Shown: positions 25,434 to 35,663 of the stretch, one piece after another
Layout: each line of letters starts with the position of its first letter
How positions within the stretch are numbered: the stretch's first letter is position 1
Origin: Alkalinema sp. FACHB-956
GTDB lineage: Bacteria; Cyanobacteriota; Cyanobacteriia; Leptolyngbyales; Leptolyngbyaceae
Length of the DNA stretch: 64,000 bases
NCBI RefSeq assembly: GCF_014697025.1
Contig: NZ_JACJRC010000001.1
Coordinates: 558,001-622,000, forward strand
Reading direction: 5' to 3'
Program-made: the position numbers and the translations under genes
The notes under the pieces: model-generated
Told to the model about the DNA's origin: nothing
The model's input: the letters and a program-made list of their open reading frames with translations, nothing else
Databases searched by the model: none

Positions 25434-26600
25434 ATGATGCAGCAGACCAATCGATGGTTGACTTGGTGGGAAACCATTTCACCGCTAGGCAAGGTGTTAG
25501 CGATCGCACTAGCAGTTCCGCTGCTGGTAGTGAATATTTGGGCAGTTTCAACCATTTTTGAATACTTTAACTCCCTCTTTGTCATTGTCATTGCTGCGTC
25601 ATTATTGGCGTTTTTGCTCAATTATCCCGTTACTTTACTACAACTGAAGGGAAATAATCGGGAACGGGCTTCGATCGTTGTCTTCCTGCTGTCGATTTCC
25701 CTACTGCTGGCCTTGGGGGTGACGCTGGTTCCGTTAGCCCTAGCCCAAGCTGAACAATTAATTTCGAGTTTGCCCAAATGGATCGATTCTGGGAAGCAAC
25801 AACTGCTGCTGTTAAATATGCAGTTGGAGAACATGGGCTTCCCGATCAATTTGGATCTGCTGACGGAACAAATTGTCGATCGGTTAAAAAGTCAACTACA
25901 GGCCATTACCGAAAAGGTTTTGAATCTGGCACTGTTTACCGTTACCAGTCTGTTGGATTCACTGTTAACGTTAGTGTTGACATTTTATTTACTCCAGCAT
26001 GGCGATGAACTGTGGGAAAGTCTAATTGATTGGTTGCCCGTTCGCATTCGTCAGCCCTTTTCCCAAACGTTGCGAGTCAGTTTCCAGAACTTTTTCCTGG
26101 GTCAGTTCATTCTGGCGACTTCCTTGGGTTCAATTTTGACCCTCGCCTTTCTCTGGTTGCGGGTCCCCTTTGGCCTCTTGTTTGGGCTGACGATCGGAAC
26201 CATGGCACTGGTTCCCTTCGGGGGATCTGTGGGTATTGCGTTAGTCACCTTACTCGTTGCGCTGCGGGATATCTGGCTAGGCGTTAAGGTGCTGGCAACG
26301 GCGGTGTTAGTGCAGCAAATTATTGAAAACATCATTGCGCCCCGCGTTCTCAGCAGCATTACAGGCTTGAATCCAGTGTGGGTATTCATTTCCATTTTGA
26401 CGGGAGCACGCGTGGGCGGTCTGTTGGGAGTCATTATTGCAGTGCCCACCGCCGTGGTGATTAAAACCGCCTTAGGGGCCCTGAAAGCCCCGACCCCAGC
26501 GATCGCAGCTACAGGAGACAATCCCGCGATCATGGAACCCGCGATCGTGGAAACCCGTTTAACAACGGAAGAATCGGAAGGCCCGATCGAGGCTTCATAG
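25434..26600 (+). CDS. AI-2E/PerM family transporter
   Basis: This 388-residue protein has about 8 membrane segments and the family features. Paired N-terminal helices (16-65) are followed by a soluble middle domain (about 100-170, with LISSLPKWIDSGKQ) and C-terminal helices containing LIVDxxVxP-like segments (QQIIENIIAPRVL, then GLNPVWVFISILTG). The family exports autoinducer-2 or small solutes and includes PerM; its substrate here is unknown. The stop TAG sits inside a 19-bp direct repeat that also holds the stop of the convergent histidine kinase. Confidence 0.85.
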   Translation: MMQQTNRWLTWWETISPLGKVLAIALAVPLLVVNIWAVSTIFEYFNSLFVIVIAASLLAFLLNYPVTLLQLKGNNRERASIVVFLLSISLLLALGVTLVPLALAQAEQLISSLPKWIDSGKQQLLLLNMQLENMGFPINLDLLTEQIVDRLKSQLQAITEKVLNLALFTVTSLLDSLLTLVLTFYLLQHGDELWESLIDWLPVRIRQPFSQTLRVSFQNFFLGQFILATSLGSILTLAFLWLRVPFGLLFGLTIGTMALVPFGGSVGIALVTLLVALRDIWLGVKVLATAVLVQQIIENIIAPRVLSSITGLNPVWVFISILTGARVGGLLGVIIAVPTAVVIKTALGALKAPTPAIAATGDNPAIMEPAIVETRLTTEESEGPIEAS

Positions 26601-26634
26601 TGGGTTGCTTCACGAATAGTGGGTTGCTTCACGA
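26598..26634. repeat. 19-bp direct repeat spanning two convergent stop codons
   Basis: The copies TAGTGGGTTGCTTCACGA are at 26598-26615 and 26617-26634, one extra base apart. The first begins with the transporter stop TAG; the second contains TCA at 26629-26631, the reversed TGA stop of the kinase. No room is left for a conventional terminator. Confidence 0.92.
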
Positions 26635-29600
26635 CTCAGGTTGCACCAGGGTTTCCGAGGGGGGATGGCAGGGAAGTTCGATCGTGAAACAGCTGCCGAC
26701 CCCCACCTCACTGGTTAAGCGCACTTCACCACCATGGAGTTCAGCAATCTGTTTCACCAAGGCCAATCCTAACCCTGTGCCAGAATATTGCCGATTCAGA
26801 GCACTATCAATTTGAATAAACGGTTGGAACAGCTTAGACTGATGCTCCGGTGCAATTCCAATACCAGTATCAATAATACTGATTTCAATGGTACTAGCGT
26901 CAATTGGGGCATTAACCATTAAGGTAATCTGTCCATTATCCGGCGTGAATTTAACAGCATTTGTTAGCAGATTAATCAACACCTGTCGAATACGACGTTC
27001 ATCTACCCACAATTGCGGCAGTTGGTCGGGTAATTGAAGATCGATCTGAATGTTTTTCTTGAAGGCTTGCTGTTTAATAAATGTCAAGCTAGATTGGCAT
27101 AGTAATTTGATATTTGTAGATTGATACTCTAGCGTAACTTGCCCGGATTCAATTTTCGCGACATCCAGGATATCGTTAATCAGCGCTAGAAGATGATGTC
27201 CGCTATTTTCGATGGTTTTGAGCGATCGCAGTTGTCGATCGTTCAGTGTCCCAAAGATTTGCTCTTGTAACGCTTCTGACATTCCGAGAATCGCATTCAA
27301 AGGAGTCCGCAATTCGTGACTCATATTCGCTAAAAATTCATCCTTCAGTCGTGTAGCTCGCAGCAATTCTTCATTAGTATGCTGCAATTGAATTTCAGCT
27401 TGTTTACGATCGGTAATATCCTGCGCAGTTCCAATCGTCTGCTTCAAACGACCTTGGTCGTCCCGGCTAAACACTGAATCGCGACTATGCAACCAACGCC
27501 ATTCCCCATTGCTATGGCGCATCCGGTATTCAAATTCCCGAATTTCACCATCCTGCATTTCATACAGTTGAGCAATGTAACTTGGCAGCCGTTCCCGATC
27601 TTCAGGATGCATCAAACGGGTAAATAGAGTCGTGCCCAGCACCTGAATTTGTTCTTCGGTATAGCCAAGAATTGGTGTAATTGCATGATTGACGTAAATA
27701 TTGCGCGACTCTTGCAAATCATAGATGAATAGAATATTCGGAGAAGCATCCGCAATTTTTTGGATAAAGTGTTGACTTGCTTGCAATGCTTGTTCAGCTT
27801 TTTTGCGATCGGTAATATCAAGATTTAAACCCACTGCCTTAATGACTTCGCCTTGGTTATTACGATGTTTAAATGCCCTGGATTCAATAAAGCGAACGGT
27901 GCCATCGGGCCACGTAATCCTAAATTCTGTTAGGGGATCTCTTGTACCTTGTAGAGATTCCTGTTCTGCCTGTTGTACATAGGCTCGATCGTCGGGATGG
28001 ACTCGATTGAACCAGTCTTCGTATTGACCGGAAAATTCCTCGGGCTGAATGCCGTACAGAGCAAACATCCGGCTATCCCAAATTAAACGATTACTGGTTG
28101 CGCTCCATTCCCAAATACCGATATTAGCCCCTTCCAAGGCAAAATCCAGTCGTTCTGCAAGGGCTTGCAACGCCTGTTCTGCTTGTTTGCGATCGCGAAT
28201 ATCGATTAAAACACCACTCGATCGCGTCAATTCGCCATTTTCATCTAAATTGAGACTTGAAACATCATAGACCCAGACCAAGCTGCCATCCGCCGCAATC
28301 ATGCGATATTCCATTTCACAATTTTGTTGAGCGCAAATGGCTTGATTAAACTGCTGTTCAACTTTTTCTAAATCAGCTTCATAAACATGATTCCGCCAGA
28401 AATTAGGTTCATTAAGCCAAGCAGAGATGGAATAGCCAAGAATTTCTTCTGCTTTGTGGCTAACGAAGATAAAGCGATCGGTCTGGAGATCATACTCCCA
28501 AACAATGCCATTAACCGACTGAATCAGGCTGTAGTATTTCTGGCGCGATTGAGCTAATTGGGTTTCGATGCATTTACGATCGGTCACATCAACCACAATT
28601 CCATCCCAAATGACATCCCCATTCTCCAGGCGTTCCGCATGGGTCATATGTTGCACCCAACGCACTCCCTGATCGGGTAGGAGTAAGCGATAGGTAGTTG
28701 CAAAAGGTTCCAGCGTTTGGGCAGAAACTAGAACATCCGCCAAAACCGCAGACAAATCATCAGGGTGAACTCGCTCCCAAAGAACAGCAACATTTTGGAG
28801 GGCAGTTTCGGGTTCAATTGCAAAGATCTCCCTCACCTGAGAACTGACATAGGTTATCTCATCGGTTTTATCGGGATGCAGCACATAGCGGAAAATCATC
28901 CCCGGTACATTTTCTGTCATTCGGTGGAACTGGGTCTGACTCTCTTGCAGAGCCAGTTCTGCCATCTTACGATCGGTAATATCGGTCAATGTCCCGACAT
29001 AACCAATGACATTGCCATCCGAATCCAACTCTTGGGCCACCTGTGAATAAAACCAATTAATCGTGCCATCCGGTCGTAAGTGCCGCCATTCGCCTACTTG
29101 AAAATATTGGGTGCTGGGAGAAGCCTGTTGCCATAGATTTTCCCAGGTTTCGAGGAGCTGATCGCGATCGTCAGGATGTAAGCCATCGATCCAACCTTGT
29201 CCGAGGGCGGATTCCCTCGGGCGACCCGTTATCTCACTCCAACGCTCGTTGACATACACACAATTTAAAGGGGAATCAAAGCGATAAATCGCCACAGGTA
29301 CTGCGGCAGCGAGGCTGGCATAGCGGCGTTCACTTTCTTGCAAAGCAAGCTCTGCATTTTTGAGACTCGTAATATCTGATAAAGTCCCTTGAAACCCTAC
29401 AATTTGACCTTCTGGGTCGAAAATAGGCTTGACACTCACTCTGACCCAAATATAGGGCAAATCGCGATGGAGATGACGGAACTCCATATAACCAATGCCT
29501 GTCCCCCCGTGATAACCAATGCCTGTACCTACGTGTTCAATGGATTGGTGTTCAAGAAACAACGGGCGATCGTCTGGATAAACGGTTTCGACTGCTAATC

Positions 29601-32600
29601 TGCCAATCCAATCACTGGGTTCCCAACCAAACAACGTTTTGAATTGAGGCGAAAGATAGGTAAACCGATCTTCAGCATCCGCTGACCAGATGAGATCTTG
29701 CCCACCTTCCACCAAGCGTCGGAATTTGGCCTCACTTTCTGCGAGTTCTGCTTCAATGCGCTTACGATCGGTAATATCGGTCAACGTCCCAACATAGCCC
29801 AGGAGATTCCCCGACTCATCCAACTCCCGCACGGTCTGAACATAAAACCAAGTAATGGTGCCATCGGGATGTAAATGCCGACCCTCCCAACTACTGAGGG
29901 ACATCGCTTCTGGAGCAATTGGCACATTGGCTTCAGACCAAACAAGAGCTGCTAACTTGGAGCGATCGTCGGGATGAATCGCCTCAAGCCAACCTAGTCC
30001 ATAGCCCGATTCGATCGGACGTCCAGTCATTTCACTCCAGCGATCATTGAGGTAAGTGCAGTTATGCTGCGCGTCAAAACGAAAAATAGCAACAGGGGCC
30101 GCAACGGCCAAACTAGCATACCGGCGCTCACTTTCCCGCAGTGCAATTTCAGCGGTTTTACGATCGGTAATATCCGCCGCAATTCCAACCGTTCCAGCAA
30201 ACGCTCCATTAACGTTTCGAAAAGGCGTTTTCGTGGTTTCTAGCCAGCCTAATGTGCCATTGGCCATTGCAACTCGCTCCTCCACAACTTTGCGTTGACC
30301 GGATTGCAAAACCTGAAAATCATCATCACGATAGGCTTCGGCTAAGTCAGCAGGCCAAATATCGTAGTCAGTCTGGCCAATGAGATCGTCCGCAGCCACA
30401 CCACAGGCTTCAGCAAAGGGTTGATTAACGGCAATAAACCGACTCTGCTCATCCTTAATCCAAGCGATGTGTGGAATATTGTTGAGTAAAGCGGTGAGAT
30501 GCTTTTTCTTGAGGATGAGTTCTTGCTCGATCGTTTTGCGATCGGTAATATCCGTTAATGTCCCAATGAACCCAATCATCTGCCCCGAATCATCAAATTC
30601 TTGGACAATCTTGGAATAAAACCAGTTAATCGTTCCATCAGGGTTCAAATGACGCCCCTCCCCTGTGGCCAAACTTGAGAGGTTGAAGTCCAGGCTCTTC
30701 TGCAACTCCGCCAAAGTCTCCCGAGTCTGTTCTCGTTCTTCAGGATGTAATGCATTGAGCCAACCTCGCCCTAGGGCAGACTCAGCGGGTCTACCCGTCA
30801 TCTCGCTCCAGCGATCGTTGACATAGGTGCAGTTAAGCTGGGCATCAAAGCGGAAAATGGCAACAGGAGCCGCAGCGGCAAGGCTGGCATAACGTCGTTC
30901 GCTGGCTTGTAACGCAATTTCAGCAGTTTTACGATCGGTGACATCGAAAAAGATGCCATCCCAAGCCAACGAACCATCACTCTGTTGTTCGGGTTGCGAA
31001 ATGAATTGTATCCACTTAATCCTCCCATGCGCGAGGATCACCCGAAATTCCTTGTTACAGGGTTGCAAGGTTTGGGCAGATTGCAGAATGATCGCTTGCA
31101 AGTGAGGGATATCGTCGGGATGCACCCTGTCCCACAGTGGCTGAGTTGATTGCAGAACTGCTTCGGATTCTAGTTCAAACATATCATAGAGACATGCACC
31201 CAGATAGGTATAAGCATCCTGCCCATCCGCATACAGGACATAGCGATAGATCACCCCTGGAATATTTTCCGTCAGCCGTTGGTACTGAGCCTGACTCGCT
31301 TGCAAGGCCATTTCAGCCATTTTGCGATCGGTAATGTCCGTTAAAATGCCTTGGTAACCGATAACCTGTCCGGTAGCATCCATGACGGGCGTTGTACTGG
31401 CTCTGACCCACACATAGGGCCGATCGCGGTGGCAATGGCGGAATTCTAGATAGCTTTGGGCGGTGTTGATGGCTGGTAATAAGCGTTGCTGGATTAACCA
31501 CTCGCGATCGTCCGGATAGACAGCCTCCAGCGATGGCCTACCAATCCACTCACTGGGTTCCCAACCAAACACCGTTTTGAATTGAGGCGAAAGATAGGTA
31601 AAGCGATCCTGGGAATCGATCGACCAGATAACATCCTGGCCCCCTTCAATCAACCGTCGGAACTTGGCTTCACTGTCGGCTAACGCGGCTTCAATGTGTT
31701 TACGATCGGTAATGTCAATTTCTGTACCTAGGATGCGCACCACTTGGCCCGAGGCATCTCGCCATGCCTGCCCCCGATCGAGCACCCAAATATATGACCC
31801 ATCTTTGCAACAACTGCGATACTCAACTTCGAAAACATCCGTTTCCCCCGATCGCAGCGCAGCCATGATGACCATCAGATTCTCATAGTCATCGGGATGA
31901 ATCCGCGCAAAGAATTCCTCCACTGAATCACTGATTTCCTCATCTTCATAGCCCCGGTTCTGCTTCCAACCATGGGAATAGAACTTCACATTATTTTGTA
32001 AATCCCAATCCCAAATCCCTGCCTTTGAGCCATTAAACGCCAGTTGCCAACGGTTTTCGCTAGCCTGTAGCGCAGCCGTGCGTTCTTCCACCCGGCATTC
32101 TAGTTCCTGGTTGAGTTGGTGCAGGGCTTCGATCGCCTGAGACCGCTCGATCGCAATCCCTGCAATGTGGGCGGATTGCCGCAACCGATCTAGATCCTGG
32201 GGCTGGGGAACTCGTTGTTCACGATAATAAATTCCAAACACCCCCAGAACCGTGCCTTCACCACTGACAATAGGGGCAGACCAACAGGCGCGCAAATCGT
32301 AGGTCAACGCTAACGCCTGATAATCCCGCCAGAGGGGATCCGTTGCAATATCAGAAACAATCACCACCTCCCGCCGGAAAGCCGCCGTACCACAGGAACC
32401 AATCCCTTCTCTAATAGGTGCTCCATTGACCGCAGCACAATAGGCCAGAGGCAAACTGGGAGCTGCTGCACAATGTAAATGTCCTCCTTGACACAGCAGG
32501 ATCGAACACAGTGTACCCGGTAGGTGAAATTCTGTGGTTCGCAGTAACGCATCCAAGATATCGGACAGTGGCTCCGATTTCGCAATGCGTTCGAGCACTT

Positions 32601-33525
32601 TATGCTGACTCTCTAGCAGGAATTCCGTCCGTTTGCGATCGCTAATATCAGTAATCGTGCCAACGAAACCAATTTCCTGCCCCTCAGCATTGTACTCAAC
32701 GGCTACTTGACCATAAATCCAGGCATCTGAGCCATCGGGCCGTTGAATTTGATATTCGATCGCCCAGAGACGATTTTCACGGTGGGCCTTTTCGTATTCT
32801 TCGACGATATGTTCCAGATCCTCAGGCCGATATCCCACAGACCAAGGTTGGCCGAGTAGAGCCGTTGCATCGAGACCTAAAATTTCACAATAGCGATCGT
32901 TAACATAGGTGCAAATGCCCTCATTATCGGTATGCACAATACCCACAGGAGACGCCGCGACCAAAGCCGCATAGCGCTGTTCACTAGCCTGAAGTTCGAT
33001 CGTGGTTTGGTGCCGTTCAACCAATTCCGTTTGTAATTGCTCGTTGGTGGTATTGCATTGATCAATCAGGGTACTGGCTTGCTGACTAAACTGGGCAAGC
33101 TGCTGCAAACATTCGTAGGAAAGTAGACCCGTTAAGCGATCGTGGACATCCACGATCGGCAAATAGCTGATCTGATGCTGTTCCATGAATTGGATCACCG
33201 TGACCCAATCCGTTAGGTTTGATTCCTTCAGGGTAAGGGCGGGCGACGGCAGCAGTTGGCTCAGGGGGATTTGCGCGATCGGAGCTTGCTGCGCCACAAG
33301 ACGTAACACTGCTTGTTCTGACACCACCCCAAGAACTTCCTCACCATCCAGCACTACCACACAGCGCGATCGCCTGAGCGAGTCTAAAGCCGGAACCATG
33401 GTTGCAACGCAACTCATTTGAGTGATCGCTTGGAGCACCGTTGTGCTCGCATCCGCAACGAGGGGTTCTCGAAGAATGATCGACCGTAAATCAACTTGAG
33501 GGAGTGAGCGAGTTCGGAGATCCAT
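26629..33525 (-). CDS. Giant multi-PAS sensor histidine kinase (CBS-PAS-GAF-12xPAS-HisKA-HATPase)
   Basis: This 2298-residue cytosolic kinase starts at the ATG at 33525. A CBS pair (about 10-150) is followed by a PAS (about 180-300), a GAF (about 310-460), then 12 more PAS/PAC units, each closing with an IT(D)RK-like motif. The HisKA H-box SHELRTP has H2070, and the HATPase has DTGIGIAPEHQ and SGTGLGLALVK. There is no receiver domain, so it must signal to a separate regulator, none of which is adjacent. No membrane segment is seen. Several PAS units are close paralogues (units 3/8, 4/10 and 5/7/9), showing internal block duplication. The ligand is unknown. Confidence 0.92.
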   Translation of the reverse strand: MDLRTRSLPQVDLRSIILREPLVADASTTVLQAITQMSCVATMVPALDSLRRSRCVVVLDGEEVLGVVSEQAVLRLVAQQAPIAQIPLSQLLPSPALTLKESNLTDWVTVIQFMEQHQISYLPIVDVHDRLTGLLSYECLQQLAQFSQQASTLIDQCNTTNEQLQTELVERHQTTIELQASEQRYAALVAASPVGIVHTDNEGICTYVNDRYCEILGLDATALLGQPWSVGYRPEDLEHIVEEYEKAHRENRLWAIEYQIQRPDGSDAWIYGQVAVEYNAEGQEIGFVGTITDISDRKRTEFLLESQHKVLERIAKSEPLSDILDALLRTTEFHLPGTLCSILLCQGGHLHCAAAPSLPLAYCAAVNGAPIREGIGSCGTAAFRREVVIVSDIATDPLWRDYQALALTYDLRACWSAPIVSGEGTVLGVFGIYYREQRVPQPQDLDRLRQSAHIAGIAIERSQAIEALHQLNQELECRVEERTAALQASENRWQLAFNGSKAGIWDWDLQNNVKFYSHGWKQNRGYEDEEISDSVEEFFARIHPDDYENLMVIMAALRSGETDVFEVEYRSCCKDGSYIWVLDRGQAWRDASGQVVRILGTEIDITDRKHIEAALADSEAKFRRLIEGGQDVIWSIDSQDRFTYLSPQFKTVFGWEPSEWIGRPSLEAVYPDDREWLIQQRLLPAINTAQSYLEFRHCHRDRPYVWVRASTTPVMDATGQVIGYQGILTDITDRKMAEMALQASQAQYQRLTENIPGVIYRYVLYADGQDAYTYLGACLYDMFELESEAVLQSTQPLWDRVHPDDIPHLQAIILQSAQTLQPCNKEFRVILAHGRIKWIQFISQPEQQSDGSLAWDGIFFDVTDRKTAEIALQASERRYASLAAAAPVAIFRFDAQLNCTYVNDRWSEMTGRPAESALGRGWLNALHPEEREQTRETLAELQKSLDFNLSSLATGEGRHLNPDGTINWFYSKIVQEFDDSGQMIGFIGTLTDITDRKTIEQELILKKKHLTALLNNIPHIAWIKDEQSRFIAVNQPFAEACGVAADDLIGQTDYDIWPADLAEAYRDDDFQVLQSGQRKVVEERVAMANGTLGWLETTKTPFRNVNGAFAGTVGIAADITDRKTAEIALRESERRYASLAVAAPVAIFRFDAQHNCTYLNDRWSEMTGRPIESGYGLGWLEAIHPDDRSKLAALVWSEANVPIAPEAMSLSSWEGRHLHPDGTITWFYVQTVRELDESGNLLGYVGTLTDITDRKRIEAELAESEAKFRRLVEGGQDLIWSADAEDRFTYLSPQFKTLFGWEPSDWIGRLAVETVYPDDRPLFLEHQSIEHVGTGIGYHGGTGIGYMEFRHLHRDLPYIWVRVSVKPIFDPEGQIVGFQGTLSDITSLKNAELALQESERRYASLAAAVPVAIYRFDSPLNCVYVNERWSEITGRPRESALGQGWIDGLHPDDRDQLLETWENLWQQASPSTQYFQVGEWRHLRPDGTINWFYSQVAQELDSDGNVIGYVGTLTDITDRKMAELALQESQTQFHRMTENVPGMIFRYVLHPDKTDEITYVSSQVREIFAIEPETALQNVAVLWERVHPDDLSAVLADVLVSAQTLEPFATTYRLLLPDQGVRWVQHMTHAERLENGDVIWDGIVVDVTDRKCIETQLAQSRQKYYSLIQSVNGIVWEYDLQTDRFIFVSHKAEEILGYSISAWLNEPNFWRNHVYEADLEKVEQQFNQAICAQQNCEMEYRMIAADGSLVWVYDVSSLNLDENGELTRSSGVLIDIRDRKQAEQALQALAERLDFALEGANIGIWEWSATSNRLIWDSRMFALYGIQPEEFSGQYEDWFNRVHPDDRAYVQQAEQESLQGTRDPLTEFRITWPDGTVRFIESRAFKHRNNQGEVIKAVGLNLDITDRKKAEQALQASQHFIQKIADASPNILFIYDLQESRNIYVNHAITPILGYTEEQIQVLGTTLFTRLMHPEDRERLPSYIAQLYEMQDGEIREFEYRMRHSNGEWRWLHSRDSVFSRDDQGRLKQTIGTAQDITDRKQAEIQLQHTNEELLRATRLKDEFLANMSHELRTPLNAILGMSEALQEQIFGTLNDRQLRSLKTIENSGHHLLALINDILDVAKIESGQVTLEYQSTNIKLLCQSSLTFIKQQAFKKNIQIDLQLPDQLPQLWVDERRIRQVLINLLTNAVKFTPDNGQITLMVNAPIDASTIEISIIDTGIGIAPEHQSKLFQPFIQIDSALNRQYSGTGLGLALVKQIAELHGGEVRLTSEVGVGSCFTIELPCHPPSETLVQPES

Positions 33526-33972
33526 GGGCAACAGCCAATCGCTAGTCGATATCGTCAGTCAATTCAGAGAAAGCTCATACAAAATTTGACTAAATTTGAC
33601 TAAATATTTGGTGAAATCAACTGAAAATCACCTCAATAAAGCACCTTATCAAGTGGGATGAATTGCTTCGGGAAAAGACAACATCTTTTATTGTACCCAC
33701 TTTGCCAGAAGGAATGCGTTCTAAGGCTGATTCATTACAGGTTTTTAAGATACCACACCTCAAGCTATCAATTATTACAGCTCATTTCAGAATCGTCATT
33801 TCAGAATCAGTCACAGCTTCATCCCTGGGACGATCGAAAGGTGGATATTTACAATGGGATAATTACCAGGGCAGATAACCTACAAGGAATATCCAAGATG
33901 AGAAATCATAGCGATTCCATTGGTGGAAACGTTACACTTCAGTTGGAGGAGTCATAGGATTGGAGCACAGCT
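33526..33972. other. Divergent intergenic region
   Basis: This lies between the kinase start and the methyltransferase start. A direct repeat AATTTGACTA at about 33583-33604 is visible. Two plus-strand frames (33658-33957 and 33663-33878) overlap each other, have no ribosome site and match nothing I know; neither is supported. Confidence 0.4.
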
Positions 33973-34704
33973 ATGCAAGATGGATACCCCGAGGACCTCG
34001 CCTATGTGCATGATGTTGGGCATCGTGATTACGCACTCCAATCGGTGCCAGGAATCCTTGCTATTCTAGCCCAATATGAAATTCGAGAGGGGTTGGTCGT
34101 TGATTTGGGGTGTGGGAGTGGTCTGTCTGCTCAGGCATTGACAAAGGCCCATTACCAGGTGTTGGGCGTTGATCTATCGGAGGCCCTGATTGCGATCGCC
34201 CGTCGTAGAGTCCCCGAAGCAGAGTTTCGAGTGGAGTCTTTATTTCAAACTGACATTCCATCCTGTCACGCAGTGATTTCGATCGGGGAATGTTTAAATT
34301 ATTTATTTGATTCTAATCATAGCTCTGATACGTTGAAAAATCTATTCGATCGAATATACGATGCTTTGATTCCCGGTGGTGTTTTTATTTTTGATATTGC
34401 AGAACCAGGACAGGTGATGCAAGGCAGTACAACCAAAAGTTTTCAGGAAGGGAGTGATTGGATTGTCCTAGTGGAGAAGGAAGAAGATCTACGGCGATCG
34501 ATGCTGACCCGTCGGATTACGACCCTCCGCAAGGTGGAGGAGCAATATCAGCGGGCAGATATTGTGCATCAACTGCGGTTATATTCTGCGGTGGATGTCG
34601 CCAAGATTTTGCGCAATGCCGGATTCCGGATTCAAATTATTCATCAGTATGGCGAGTTTGAATTACCACCTGCCCATGCTGCTTTTGTTGCGCGGAAACC
34701 CTAG
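33973..34704 (+). CDS. Class I SAM-dependent methyltransferase
   Basis: This 243-residue protein has the class I methyltransferase fold. Motif I LVVDLGCGSGLSAQAL is at about 38-53, the acidic motif II VLGVDLSEALIAIARRR follows, and VISIGECLNYLF and GGVFIFDIAEPG are the later strands. The substrate is not evident. A weak ribosome site precedes the ATG. It lies 65 bases before a DUF6151 gene on the same strand, so the two might be co-transcribed. Confidence 0.85.
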   Translation: MQDGYPEDLAYVHDVGHRDYALQSVPGILAILAQYEIREGLVVDLGCGSGLSAQALTKAHYQVLGVDLSEALIAIARRRVPEAEFRVESLFQTDIPSCHAVISIGECLNYLFDSNHSSDTLKNLFDRIYDALIPGGVFIFDIAEPGQVMQGSTTKSFQEGSDWIVLVEKEEDLRRSMLTRRITTLRKVEEQYQRADIVHQLRLYSAVDVAKILRNAGFRIQIIHQYGEFELPPAHAAFVARKP

Positions 34705-34769
34705 GGATAGGCACCCGTGGATCTCCAAGGATCTCAAAGTTACAGGTTCTTCAAGAAGAGGACAAAATT

Positions 34770-35366
34770 ATGCCCCAATCAATTCGTTGTCATTGTGGCA
34801 AACTCCAAGGCACACTGAACCACAGTCAAACCGTCAGCCGATGTGTGTGCTATTGTGCCGATTGCCAAGCCTTTGCCCGTTTCCTCAAGCGAGAGCATGA
34901 AATACTCGACGAAATGGGAGGAACTAACATCATTCAGACCCTCCCTGCTAATATCACGTTTACCGAAGGCATCGAGAATTTGACCTGTATGCGTCTTACA
35001 GACACTGGGATGCTGCGATGGTACGCTGCGTGTTGTAATACGCCAATCGGGAATACGCTTGCAACCCCCAACCTATCTTTCATTGGGGTTATCCATACCT
35101 GCTTGAGTTTAGATCAAACGTCGTTGCAAAATGTATTTGGGCCGATCAGAATGTACGTCAACACCGAATCGGCGATCGGGGAAACCAAGCCAAAATCGGC
35201 AGGCGTTCTATCTGGCACCTTGCGCGTGATGGGGATGATGCTAAAAGCGCGTTGTGACGGCAGGTATAAACAAACCCCCTTCTTTGTTATGGAATCCAGC
35301 ACTCCGATTGTTGTTCCCAAAGTGCTCAACGCTGAGGAGTTGAAGAACGTAAAGAATGTTGGATAA
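34770..35366 (+). CDS. DUF6151 (GFA-like zinc-binding) protein
   Basis: This 198-residue protein starts with CHCGKL and CVCYCADCQAF, the paired CxC/CxxC zinc-binding pattern of GFA-like proteins. A further pair is in YAACCNTPIGN. The rest fits DUF6151 better than canonical glutathione-dependent formaldehyde-activating enzymes, because the second half is divergent. A redox or zinc role is likely, with function unknown. RBS AAGAGG lies upstream of the ATG. Confidence 0.7.
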   Translation: MPQSIRCHCGKLQGTLNHSQTVSRCVCYCADCQAFARFLKREHEILDEMGGTNIIQTLPANITFTEGIENLTCMRLTDTGMLRWYAACCNTPIGNTLATPNLSFIGVIHTCLSLDQTSLQNVFGPIRMYVNTESAIGETKPKSAGVLSGTLRVMGMMLKARCDGRYKQTPFFVMESSTPIVVPKVLNAEELKNVKNVG

Positions 35367-35390
35367 CATATTCCCTTCGCCCCCACTGGC

Positions 35391-35495
35391 TTAACTCACC
35401 CAAACCTCCCGCATCACCGACGCCAGATCTCGCAACGCCCCCGCACCATCTCCAATAAAGGTTGAACCATGCATCGCAGCGATCGGATGACAGAA
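35391..35495 (-). pseudogene. Remnant of the 3' end of a metallo-hydrolase gene
   Basis: On the minus strand, 34 codons before a TAA read PIAAMHGSTFIGDGAGALRD, preceded by F-C-H and followed by LASVMREVWVS. The MHGS.F.GDGA pattern recalls the C-terminus of some MBL-fold metallo-hydrolases. An in-frame TGA lies directly upstream and no start is present. It is a decayed fragment, the rest of the gene being lost. Confidence 0.4.
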
Positions 35496-35531
35496 TCAGT
35501 GAGTTCGATCGGTTCTCCCAAGGATTGAATC

Positions 35532-35562
35532 AAAACCGGGATTTTTAGAAAATCCCGGTTTT
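35532..35562. terminator. Bidirectional rho-independent terminator
   Basis: The perfect 13-bp arms 35532-35544 and 35550-35562 contain CCGGG/CCCGG and are flanked by A-runs on the left and T-runs on the right. The loop is 5 bases. It can terminate transcription from the DUF6151 gene rightward, and leftward transcription as well. Confidence 0.8.
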
Positions 35563-35663
35563 TGGAGAGTCGCGATCGGCGTTAAATTCAGTCCTCACCA
35601 GTTCCTCAGCTTTCAGCGTTACTCTCATAACTAGAGATAACTTGGATTCTAAGGATGCAAACT

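Noticed and set aside
33658-33957. Plus-strand 99-codon frame, and an overlapping 71-codon frame
   Set aside because: They overlap in different frames in a divergent promoter gap, with no ribosome site and no family match.
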